This document shows, piece after piece, positions 6,520 through 12,434 of a DNA stretch of 12,434 nucleotides; the stretch's first letter is position 1; each line of letters starts with the position of its first letter. The position numbers were made by a program, and so were the translations under genes. The notes beneath the pieces are model-generated. The model made no database searches. It was not told where the DNA came from and saw only the letters and a list, made by a program, of their open reading frames with translations. Source of the DNA: an uncultured Bacilli bacterium (lineage in GTDB: Bacteria > Bacillota_I > Bacilli_A > RF39 > UBA660); NCBI GenBank assembly GCA_934086485.1, contig CAKOIF010000024.1, positions 1-12,434 on the forward strand, given 5' to 3'.

Positions 6520-7336
6520 GATTTAAATACACTTTTATTGCCATTATTGTATCACTTAATGTAGCATTTATTTCCTTATTATTTTCTAAAAAGTTAATTA
6601 CTTCATTTTTAGGAATATACATTAATTTAAAATTTTCTTTTATTTCTTCCTCAGTTAGATTTTGCATTTCAATATTTGGTACTAAATCATATTTAATAGC
6701 ATAATAATTTGTATTTGTATAGGTAATATCTCCATTTTTTGGATAATCTTTATTTATATAATTTGAGGATGCTATTGGAAAAATATTAGAAAAATTTAAT
6801 GTAACTCCAGATTCTTCAGCTACTTCCCTAGTTAAACATTGTTCATCACTTTCATCGTTATCAATATGTCCACCAATTAAAAAATATTTTACACCCATAT
6901 GGCATATTAAAATTTCATCATTACTATTTTCCACAATAAGTTTTGCTCTTCGAGTAACTTTATTTGCATCATTCAATGTTAAATTATCTTCATTATGGAT
7001 AACTTGATTAACTTTTGGAAGTACTTTAATCTCAATACCTAAAACCCCATATTTGCTTTCATCTTCTTTAGAGTAATAATCATACATTTCTTCATAAGTT
7101 CCGCCACCTAAAGTAGAATTATCAAAGTAATTAAACAACTCTTCAAAATTTTCAAAATGATATAAATTAGTAATTTTAACAAACATTATTTCTAAAGTTG
7201 TTATATTTGTAAATTCTATATAATCATTTATTTTAAATGCTTTTCTTTTCTCATCATTTAATCTGATTTCTATTTCTTTAGTTCCTTTTTTAATTTGTTT
7301 AAAAGGTTCATTTTGAAGTTTCATTCTATATATCAT
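6509..7336 (-). CDS. ASCH domain - Nudix hydrolase fusion protein
   Basis: A 275-residue protein joining two nucleotide-related domains. Residues 1-105 match the ASCH fold: MKLQNEPFKQIKKGTKEIEI (5-24), RLNDEKR, KINDYIEFTN (35-44), ending in YGVLGIEI. Residues about 127-275 are a Nudix hydrolase with a complete Nudix box, G156-x5-E162-x7-REVAEESGV (170-178). All catalytic Glu residues are present. ASCH proteins bind RNA or modified nucleosides, and one E. coli member (YqfB) removes acetyl from N4-acetylcytidine; Nudix enzymes cleave nucleoside diphosphate derivatives. A role in clearing a modified nucleotide is inferred. The ATG at 7336 has AGGTGG six bases upstream; a GTG at 7345 lies within that site. 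Confidence 0.88.
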   Translation of the reverse strand: MIYRMKLQNEPFKQIKKGTKEIEIRLNDEKRKAFKINDYIEFTNITTLEIMFVKITNLYHFENFEELFNYFDNSTLGGGTYEEMYDYYSKEDESKYGVLGIEIKVLPKVNQVIHNEDNLTLNDANKVTRRAKLIVENSNDEILICHMGVKYFLIGGHIDNDESDEQCLTREVAEESGVTLNFSNIFPIASSNYINKDYPKNGDITYTNTNYYAIKYDLVPNIEMQNLTEEEIKENFKLMYIPKNEVINFLENNKEINATLSDTIMAIKVYLNLQK

Positions 7337-7353
7337 AAATACCACCTAAAAAA

Positions 7354-7382
7354 ATTATATAATAAAGCAGTATTATTTGCAA
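7354..7382 (-). promoter_or_regulatory. Promoter of the ASCH-Nudix gene
   Basis: TTGCAA (7382-7377), a 17-base spacer and a perfect TATAAT (7359-7354). Transcription should begin near 7347, leaving a very short leader with the AGGTGG ribosome site. Confidence 0.75.
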
Positions 7383-7410
7383 AGAAAAAGATGATCTAAT
7401 ATTCATCATC
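7381..7410 (-). terminator. Probable terminator after the Asp-rich protein gene
   Basis: GATGAT (7410-7405) pairs with ATCATC (7395-7390) across a 9-base loop that contains the stop codon, followed by TTTTTC and TTT. The stem is only 6 bp and AT-rich, so strength is moderate. It overlaps the -35 region of the ASCH-Nudix promoter. Confidence 0.55.
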
Positions 7411-7647
7411 GTCATCATCATAATCTAAATCATCTTTATAATAGTCATCTTCATCAGTGGGATTATCTGGATCGAAATCCCATGGATCATACTCGCCCTT
7501 TCTTACAAGTTCTTTTTCATCATCATCAAGTCCATACATATCCATTTCTTCCTCAAGTGCATTCATACGATCTTTTTCTTTTAATTGCTCATTTTTATCA
7601 ATGTTTTTATTAATTCCTTTAAGCATTTCATATATTAATCTTATCAT
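7396..7647 (-). CDS. Small acidic protein with Asp-rich tail, unknown function
   Basis: An 83-residue protein I do not recognise. An N-terminal helix of mixed charge (about 1-37, with EQLKEKDRMNALEEEMDMYG at 20-39) is followed by LDDDEKELVRKGEYDPWDFD (40-59) and a tail of almost only Asp, Glu and Tyr (64-83). GEYDPWDF looks like a conserved core; the tail is likely disordered. The start overlaps the stop of the exported protein gene by one base (TAATG), with AGGTGA ten bases upstream, so the two are probably translationally coupled. The tail is built from near-perfect GAT/GAC triplets (7396-7440), a site where length could vary by slippage. Confidence 0.7.
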   Translation of the reverse strand: MIRLIYEMLKGINKNIDKNEQLKEKDRMNALEEEMDMYGLDDDEKELVRKGEYDPWDFDPDNPTDEDDYYKDDLDYDDDDDEY

Positions 7648-8234
7648 TATTTTTCACCTATAACTTCAACATTAGTAATATGACTATAGCAAATTGGTGC
7701 AGAAGTTCCGCCATTATATTCAAGTCTTGTTAATCTTAATTTAATTGGATTTCCTTCTGTAGAATCTAATATTTTTTTCGAAGATGTCTCACCGATCTCA
7801 TAACTTTCTAATTCTTTTCCATCCGAAGAGTTGAAATAATAGATTTTTTCATTATCTGTACATCCCAAACCAATTTTATCTTTACCACCAAAAGTATTAC
7901 CTGACAAACCATCTAAAAATGCTTTGAAATCTTCACTTTTTGTATCAACAATGTTAAAAAATACATAGTCATTAGTTTCATTGGTTTCAAAATTTTCTAT
8001 TTTTTCAATTGTTATATAGCCAAGAACATCTACACTACCCGATTCAGTTGAAATATTAAATGTATCATTTTTACCAAAGTTATCATCTTTAGGTGGAATC
8101 TCATTTTGAGTATTATTTATAACTTGATTGTTTCCAAAATCATATTTTTTCTTATTTTTTACTGAAATAAAAATCATTAGTAAAAGTATAATTAAAATAA
8201 TAGTTCCAGTTAATAAAAGTTTCTTCTTTTCCAT
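7647..8234 (-). CDS. Membrane-anchored exported protein of unknown function with two cysteines
   Basis: A 195-residue protein with a lysine-rich N-terminus and one membrane segment (about 6-24). A polar Asn-rich linker (about 35-60) follows, then a strand-rich extracytoplasmic domain (about 65-193). That domain contains exactly two cysteines, Cys125 (GLGCTDNE) and Cys182 (APICYSH), which could form a disulfide. No family is recognised. There is no lipobox, so the segment should stay as an anchor. The start has AGAGG five bases upstream and a clear promoter at 8308-8280. The gene starts a two-gene operon with the Asp-rich protein, and diverges from a membrane-anchored thioredoxin-like gene 165 bases away. 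Confidence 0.72.
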   Translation of the reverse strand: MEKKKLLLTGTIILIILLLMIFISVKNKKKYDFGNNQVINNTQNEIPPKDDNFGKNDTFNISTESGSVDVLGYITIEKIENFETNETNDYVFFNIVDTKSEDFKAFLDGLSGNTFGGKDKIGLGCTDNEKIYYFNSSDGKELESYEIGETSSKKILDSTEGNPIKLRLTRLEYNGGTSAPICYSHITNVEVIGEK

Positions 8235-8279
8235 TAGTCCTCTCTTTCATTTAAAACTTTCTTTATATCTTCTATTACA

Positions 8280-8308
8280 ATTTTACTTTATTATTATATT
8301 ATTTTCAA
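8280..8308 (-). promoter_or_regulatory. Promoter of the exported-protein operon
   Basis: TTGAAA (8308-8303), a 17-base spacer and TAAAAT (8285-8280). The leader is about 40 bases. It points away from the promoter at 8352-8380. Confidence 0.65.
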
Positions 8309-8351
8309 CTATTTTATATAAATAACTTACAACAAATATAAATATAAAATA

Positions 8352-8380
8352 TTGTTAAACTTTCAAAAATATATTAAAAT
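8352..8380 (+). promoter_or_regulatory. Promoter of the thioredoxin-like gene
   Basis: TTGTTA (8352-8357), a 17-base spacer and TAAAAT (8375-8380), followed by AGGTGG and the ATG at 8400. The leader is very short. Confidence 0.6.
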
Positions 8381-8399
8381 TATTTTGTAGGTGGAATAA

Positions 8400-9014
8400 A
8401 TGAAAAAGAAAAAAATAATTATAATATCTAGTATAGTGGTTTTATTATTAATTGTTGGATTAGTTTTATTTTTAGTATTTAAAAAGAATAAAATTAATAA
8501 AAATATTGATGAAGAAAAAGTTAAATTTGCTGAGGAATATAAAACTACTAAAGATAATGTTTTTACATATCGTACTATTGAGGAAATTAATAAAATAATA
8601 AAAAATGGTACTGGACTTATATTTTTAGGTTTTCCAAAATGTCCTTGGTGTAGAGGTTATGTTCCAATCATTAATGAAGTTGCTAAAAAAGAAGGCTTAG
8701 AAAAAGTTTATTATTTCAACATTTATGAAGATAGAAAAAATAATACTGAAGAATATCAAGAAATGGTTAAACTTTTAAAAGGCTTTTTAAGATATGATGA
8801 TGAAGGCAATGAAAGAATATATGCTCCAAGTTTAATTGCTGTTAAAAATGGTAAAGTTGTAGAATTTGATGATACTAGATATTGGGATAATAAAAAATAT
8901 GATTCTGCCGAAGAATTTTGGCAAAGTGCAGATCTTAAACCAATGAAAGAAAAACTTATTAAAATGATAAATGAGGTAAATGAAAAATCAGCATGTACTG
9001 CTGATTGTGATTAA
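8400..9014 (+). CDS. Membrane-anchored thioredoxin-like protein (CPWC)
   Basis: A 204-residue thiol-redox protein held in the membrane by one N-terminal segment (about 5-28) behind a KKKKK start, with the catalytic domain outside. The thioredoxin fold runs from about 58 to 195. LIFLGFPKCPWCRGYVP (73-89) carries the active site Cys81-Pro-Trp-Cys84, YAPSLIAVKNGKVV (141-154) holds the cis-proline Pro143, and the linking helix is 84-98. Two more cysteines at the very end (CTADCD, Cys199 and Cys203) are not part of the fold and could pass electrons or bind metal. It is likely a reductant or oxidant of exported proteins; the direction cannot be told. AGGTGG stands six bases before the ATG. A single-gene unit with its own promoter and terminator. 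Confidence 0.88.
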   Translation: MKKKKIIIISSIVVLLLIVGLVLFLVFKKNKINKNIDEEKVKFAEEYKTTKDNVFTYRTIEEINKIIKNGTGLIFLGFPKCPWCRGYVPIINEVAKKEGLEKVYYFNIYEDRKNNTEEYQEMVKLLKGFLRYDDEGNERIYAPSLIAVKNGKVVEFDDTRYWDNKKYDSAEEFWQSADLKPMKEKLIKMINEVNEKSACTADCD

Positions 9015-9035
9015 GTAGCAAACGCTACTTTTTTT
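9013..9035 (+). terminator. Rho-independent terminator after the thioredoxin-like gene
   Basis: AAGTAGC-AAAC-GCTACTT, a perfect 7-bp stem, followed by further T up to 9035. It begins in the stop codon. The opposite strand has no U-run after the stem, so the convergent paralogue gene is not clearly terminated here. Confidence 0.85.
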
Positions 9036-9036
9036 A

Positions 9037-9867
9037 TTATCTTTTATACCTCATATTAAATTTATCTATTTGACTTAATTTTCTTGAATAGCCTTTATTG
9101 AAGATTGGATTTAAATCAATACTATTTGTATATGTGCCTTCCAAAGTGGGATACATATTAATGATATGATTTGTTCCGTGAATAGTAATTACCTCGAATA
9201 AATCTGTATCTATTCCACCTGCAGAGCCTGAACCATCTAATTTAAAAATATATTTATCTGTAAAATAGTCATAAAATAACCCAGGTTGTTCTAAATAATT
9301 AGGTAAATGTTCTAATACTTTATCAAGTGGAAAATTTTTACTAAAAACAGAATTTTCTTGTGTTTTTACGCCAAAATGTTTTTGAATATGATTTTTAAAA
9401 TAAACCTCATTGTAATCTACAACTTGATTGGCTAAATACCCAGGTAATTTTTCCCCATTCAAATTTCCCGTAACTATTCTAGTATAAAGCCATTCTATAG
9501 CCAATTTTTCTTTAACAATAAATTCAGCATTTTTGGAAAAGAAATTATACATAATATCATAGTTTTTATTATATGCTAAAATTCTTAATCTCAAACAAGT
9601 TATTTTTGAACTATATAACTTACGTAATTCTTTGCTTAATTTTTTATTGGATTTTACTTTTTCCTCTAAAACATTTAAAACTTCGTTAGCTTTTTGAACT
9701 TCCCCTAAAATAATTAAAATATTTGCTTGCATTACGTATCCCCAATCATAGTTTGGAAATTTTGCTAAATATTTTTCTATTTCTGATTTTGCAAGTAAAG
9801 GGTTTGTTTTTACTAAATCATTAATTCTATCAATTTCTAATTTATTATAACAATTTATAAATTTCAT
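9037..9867 (-). CDS. Unknown protein with TPR-like N-terminus, paralogue B of a tandem pair
   Basis: A 276-residue cytosolic protein. Residues about 22-65 (NPLLAKSEIEKYLAKFPNYD, then YVMQANILIILGEVQKANEV) look like tetratricopeptide helices, and helices continue to about 165. A strand-rich domain follows (about 200-255): DKYIFKLDGSGSAG, FEVITIHGTN, MYPTLEG, SIDLN. The last 15 residues RKLSQIDKFNMRYKR are identical to those of the gene upstream, as is the DNA. Its ATG overlaps the stop of that gene (ATGA), with GAGGT eight bases upstream inside the partner's tail codons. Family and function are not recognised. It converges on the thioredoxin-like gene with 22 bases between their stop codons. 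Confidence 0.8.
   Translation of the reverse strand: MKFINCYNKLEIDRINDLVKTNPLLAKSEIEKYLAKFPNYDWGYVMQANILIILGEVQKANEVLNVLEEKVKSNKKLSKELRKLYSSKITCLRLRILAYNKNYDIMYNFFSKNAEFIVKEKLAIEWLYTRIVTGNLNGEKLPGYLANQVVDYNEVYFKNHIQKHFGVKTQENSVFSKNFPLDKVLEHLPNYLEQPGLFYDYFTDKYIFKLDGSGSAGGIDTDLFEVITIHGTNHIINMYPTLEGTYTNSIDLNPIFNKGYSRKLSQIDKFNMRYKR
9039..9086. repeat. 48-bp exact repeat, copy 1 (3' end of paralogue B)
   Basis: Identical base for base to 9866-9913, at an offset of 827. It encodes the last 15 residues of the protein. On the minus strand it contains GAGGT and AAAAGAT; here the next base makes a TAA stop and no start codon follows. Confidence 0.95.
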
Positions 9868-10736
9868 CTTTTATACCTCATATTAAATTTATCTATTTGA
9901 CTTAATTTTCTTGTAGGAACATCCTCAAGCAATATATAATTTAAATCAATATTATTATGAAATTTTCCATCTAATGAAGGATAAATGGTTAATATATTAT
10001 TAGTATTATGAATAGTTATAACCTCAAAATAATCTGTATTTTTATGAAATGCTTCTCCACAGCCATCATATCTAAAAAAGTATTTATCTTCGAAAAAGCC
10101 ATAAAAATATTTATTATCTAAATTAATGTTTCTTTTTATTTCCTTTAAAACTTTTTCAAAAGGAAAATCAATATTAAATACTGAACTTATATTTGTATCA
10201 TATGAAGAATCTTCACTTTTTAAATGTTTTTTCTCATGTTCTAAAAATAATTTTTCATCATAATTAAATAATTGACTAGCTTTGTATGATATAATCTCAT
10301 TTTCTGCAATTAACCCACACTTTATTTTAGAAAAAAACAATTCCGAATTAAGATTTCTTTCTCTAATTTGTTCAGGATGATTAATGCAATATTCATATAA
10401 TTTAGTATAATTTTCATTATATGCCAAAAGTCTTAATAATACATAATTTAAACTTTCTAAAAAATCTCTATATTTATTTGAGTTTTTAAAATTAATATTT
10501 TCATTTGCAAGGTTACTACCTAATTTTATTACATTTTCTGCTTCCTTTATATTTCCTAAAGTTAATAAAATATTTGCATAAGAAATATAAGAAAAATAAT
10601 CTTTGGGATATTTTTCAATATATTGTTTAAATTTTTCTGCAGCTAATAATGGATTAGACATAATTATTGATTTTGAACCGCTATATTCCCAGCAATTAAA
10701 ATATCTATCAGTTTGATTTTTTTTATCTTTTTTCAC
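9864..10736 (-). CDS. Unknown protein with TPR-like N-terminus, paralogue A of a tandem pair
   Basis: A 290-residue cytosolic protein, clearly a paralogue of the following gene. The TPR-like part contains NPLLAAEKFKQYIEKYPKDY and YANILLTLGNIKEAENV. The C-terminal strand domain contains DKYFFRYDGCGEAF, FEVITIHNTNNI, IYPSLDG, NIDLN and the tail RKLSQIDKFNMRYKR. The GTG start at 10736 is chosen because AAGGGGGA stands about five bases upstream; the TTG at 10754 lies before that site. A near-consensus promoter precedes it, so this gene leads the pair. The shared pattern F-x-DKY-x-F-x-x-DG-x-G and FEVITIH-x-TN probably marks the functional domain. No function can be named. Confidence 0.8.
   Translation of the reverse strand: MKKDKKNQTDRYFNCWEYSGSKSIIMSNPLLAAEKFKQYIEKYPKDYFSYISYANILLTLGNIKEAENVIKLGSNLANENINFKNSNKYRDFLESLNYVLLRLLAYNENYTKLYEYCINHPEQIRERNLNSELFFSKIKCGLIAENEIISYKASQLFNYDEKLFLEHEKKHLKSEDSSYDTNISSVFNIDFPFEKVLKEIKRNINLDNKYFYGFFEDKYFFRYDGCGEAFHKNTDYFEVITIHNTNNILTIYPSLDGKFHNNIDLNYILLEDVPTRKLSQIDKFNMRYKR
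9866..9913. repeat. 48-bp exact repeat, copy 2 (3' end of paralogue A)
   Basis: Identical to 9039-9086. In this copy the tail codons also supply the ribosome site GAGGT and the first two bases of the ATG of paralogue B, so the repeat works both as coding tail and as translation start signal. Confidence 0.95.
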
Positions 10737-10759
10737 AAAATCCCCCTTAAACAAAGAGT

Positions 10760-10788
10760 ATTATATTCTAAATATATTAAATAGTCAA
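10760..10788 (-). promoter_or_regulatory. Strong promoter of the paralogue pair
   Basis: TTGACT (10788-10783), a 17-base spacer and a perfect TATAAT (10765-10760). Transcription should start near 10753, which also rules out the TTG at 10754 as a start codon. Confidence 0.82.
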
Positions 10789-10856
10789 ATTTATCAACTG
10801 AAGGTTGTATTATTTTAAAAATCATGAGAAAATTAAAAATATTAAGGATGGTGCAT

Positions 10857-11753
10857 ATGGAAAAATCAAAAGTTTATTTTACAAAGGAAATAAGTAGTGA
10901 TTCACTTATTAAAATATTTAACTCTTTGGGAGTAACTCTTAAAGGAAAAGTTGGTGTTAAAGTATCTACTGGCGAAGATGGTGCAAAAGGATATTTAAAA
11001 AAAGAACTTATTGCTCCATTTGTAAAAATGGTTAATGGAACTATTATTGAATGTAACACTGCCTACCCTGGTAAAAGAGAATTTACAATAGATCATTTAA
11101 AAACCGCAGAAAAGCATGGTTTTACTGATTATGCAGAAGTAGACATTATGGACAGTGATGGAGAAATAAGAATTCCCGTAAAAAAAGGGAAACATTTAAA
11201 ATATGATATAATTGGTTCTCATTTTGAAAACTATGATACAATTATTAACCTAGCCCATGGTAAAGGACATAAAATGGGTGGTTTTGGTGCAAACCTAAAA
11301 AACCAATCAATTGGTATTGCCTCACGAAATGGTAAAGCCTATATACATAGTTGTGGTCAAACAGAAAAACTACCAGATGCTTGGAACGTAAAATATGAAC
11401 AAAAGGATTTTATTGAATCAATGGCTGAAGCTGCAAATGCAGTAAATGATTATATTAAAGATAATAATAAACAAATAGTTTATATCACTGTTATGAATGA
11501 TATTTCAGTTGATTGTGACTGTGATAAAAATCAAGGAGATCCAGTAATAAGTGATTTAGGGATTGTAGCTTCACTTGACCCAGTGGCAAATGATCAAGCT
11601 TTCATAGATATGATTTGGAATACTAATGAAGAAGGAACTAAATTAATTAAAGAAAGAATTGATTCAAGGTGTGGAAGACACATTCTTCCTTATTCTGAAA
11701 GTTTAGGTCTTGGAAGTACTTCTTATGAACTAATTGATATTGATAAAATGTAA
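10857..11753 (+). CDS. DUF362 family protein without ferredoxin domain
   Basis: A 298-residue member of the DUF362 family, whose biochemical role is not settled; members are often linked with iron-sulfur proteins. Family marks are KVGVKVSTGE (31-40), the histidine/glycine stretch NLAHGKGHKMGGFGANLKNQ (131-150, with His134 and His138), and MNDISVDCDC (213-222) running into GDPVISDLGIVASLDPVAND (227-246). Cys166, Cys220, Cys222 and Cys272 could bind metal. The four-cysteine ferredoxin module present in some members is missing, so this is the short form. The ATG at 10857 has AAGGATGG eight bases upstream; in-frame ATGs at 10824 and 10848 are less well placed. No clear promoter is visible. A terminator follows. 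Confidence 0.88.
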   Translation: MEKSKVYFTKEISSDSLIKIFNSLGVTLKGKVGVKVSTGEDGAKGYLKKELIAPFVKMVNGTIIECNTAYPGKREFTIDHLKTAEKHGFTDYAEVDIMDSDGEIRIPVKKGKHLKYDIIGSHFENYDTIINLAHGKGHKMGGFGANLKNQSIGIASRNGKAYIHSCGQTEKLPDAWNVKYEQKDFIESMAEAANAVNDYIKDNNKQIVYITVMNDISVDCDCDKNQGDPVISDLGIVASLDPVANDQAFIDMIWNTNEEGTKLIKERIDSRCGRHILPYSESLGLGSTSYELIDIDKM

Positions 11754-11779
11754 AGATTTAACAATTTTTACATTTTTTT
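11745..11779 (+). terminator. Terminator after the DUF362 gene
   Basis: AAAATGTAAA (11745-11754) pairs perfectly with TTTACATTTT (11767-11776) across a 12-base loop, with T continuing to 11779. The stem includes the stop codon. It is AT-rich, so its strength may be limited. Confidence 0.65.
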
Positions 11780-11817
11780 GTGAATTTATGTTATCATTTA
11801 TATAGGAGTAAATAAAT

Positions 11818-12434
11818 ATGGACATAGAAATTTTATTAAATTTTAATTATGAAAATTTAAAAAATTATTTATTAAATGCAAGTGATGATGAAAGAAAAAA
11901 AGTATTATCTGATGATAGAATTAAAAATAAACTAATTAATTCTGATTATAAATATGACTTTGTTTTTCTTTCTCAAGAAGATAGTGACATACTTGTTTAT
12001 CTTTTAAGTGGAAATGGTTTAGAAATATTAAAAAATAATTCTAATTATGATATATTTTTAAATAGTATTTTAACCTCAGAAAAAAAATATGTTGATAAAT
12101 TATTTGATAATGAAGGCTTCATAAATTTAATTTTAGAAAATATTAATAATTCCAAAGTTAATTTTTATTATTTAAATAGTAGTATAGCTAACCAATTATA
12201 TAATAAAGTAAATGATGAAAATAAAATTAAATTAATTGGCCGCGTAAATAACGAAGCTCAAATTTACATAATAAAACATAATGAAATAACTAAAGAAAAT
12301 TTTTGGGAAAGTCTTTCTTTATTAAAGGACAAGGCTGCTCAAATATTAATTAATAAAACAAATTATAGACTATCATTTTCTAATTTATCCATAACAGATT
12401 TATATAGTTATTCTAAAAAAGAATTATCATTTCC
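11818..12434 (+). CDS. Unknown helical protein, cut by the right edge of the window
   Basis: An open frame of 205 codons without a stop, beginning at an ATG with AGGAG nine bases upstream and running off the end. The visible part starts MDIEILLNFNYENLKNYLLN and is rich in Leu, Asn, Lys and Ile. It appears wholly alpha-helical, as a series of short amphipathic helices spaced like a solenoid (ANK/HEAT-like), but no motif is definite. There is no signal peptide or membrane segment. It lies 64 bases after the DUF362 stop, beyond a terminator. No convincing promoter was found in the gap. It is an incomplete gene of unknown function. Confidence 0.75.
   Translation, partial: MDIEILLNFNYENLKNYLLNASDDERKKVLSDDRIKNKLINSDYKYDFVFLSQEDSDILVYLLSGNGLEILKNNSNYDIFLNSILTSEKKYVDKLFDNEGFINLILENINNSKVNFYYLNSSIANQLYNKVNDENKIKLIGRVNNEAQIYIIKHNEITKENFWESLSLLKDKAAQILINKTNYRLSFSNLSITDLYSYSKKELSF

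Noticed and set aside
9013..9035. Bidirectional terminator between the convergent genes
   Set aside because: On the minus strand no T-run follows the stem, so only the plus-strand direction is supported.
10874..11059. Minus-strand open frame of 61 codons
   Set aside because: It is antisense to the DUF362 gene, with no ribosome site or protein-like composition.
11767..11806. Promoter for the gene at 11818
   Set aside because: Candidates TTTACA with TGTTAT (16-base spacer) and TTGTGA with TATAGG overlap the terminator or the ribosome site and match poorly.
1..12434. Mycoplasma-type genetic code (TGA = Trp)
   Set aside because: thrS, rpoZ, paralogue A and others end at TGA in tight gene overlaps, and TGG is used for Trp throughout.
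1..12434. CRISPR arrays, insertion sequences or transposases
   Set aside because: No regularly spaced repeats, transposase motifs or terminal inverted repeats were seen; the only long exact repeat found is the 48-bp pair at 9039 and 9866.

Overview
The window is very AT-rich, gene-dense bacterial DNA. Strong AGGAGG-type ribosome sites, sigma-A promoters with 17-base spacers, a T-box riboswitch and a CCA-encoding tRNA point to a Firmicutes/Bacilli lineage, probably an uncultured, host-associated, reduced-genome one. TGA works as a stop: several genes end in TGA inside ATGA overlaps, and visible Trp codons are TGG. This argues against the Mycoplasma code. The lineage is an inference from sequence style, not from a search.

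Layout. Positions 1-90 hold a strong leftward promoter and a leader resembling those before 16S rRNA, so an rRNA operon probably begins just beyond position 1. Positions 198-4036 are one leftward transcription unit: a threonine T-box (specifier ACU), a 107-residue unknown protein, a threonyl-tRNA synthetase without the TGS domain, a short-chain dehydrogenase, a slipin/SPFH membrane protein and a terminator. Positions 4082-4610 hold a cysteine-containing membrane-anchored unknown. Positions 4651-6519 hold, in leftward transcription order, an unknown protein with a SAP-like N-terminus, a small membrane-anchored protein with pilin-like features, rpoZ and a tRNA-Ala(UGC) with its own promoter and terminator.

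Positions 6509-7382 hold an ASCH-Nudix fusion with its own promoter. Positions 7381-8308 hold a two-gene operon: a membrane-anchored exported protein and a small protein with an Asp-rich tail. Facing away from it (8352-9035) is a membrane-anchored thioredoxin-like protein with a CPWC site and its own promoter and terminator. Positions 9037-10788 hold two overlapping leftward paralogues with TPR-like N-termini. Their last 48 bases are identical although the rest has diverged strongly. At 10857-11779 is a rightward DUF362 protein, and at 11818 an unknown helical protein starts and runs off the right edge.

The best-supported circuit is sensing of uncharged tRNA-Thr by the T-box, which should raise thrS and also three genes with no obvious link to threonine. 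The extracytoplasmic thioredoxin and the cysteine pairs in neighbouring anchored proteins suggest a small envelope thiol-redox group, as inference only. The most unusual structures are the paralogue pair with its shared, start-coupling 3' repeat, the ASCH-Nudix fusion, and the tRNA-Ala with C33.
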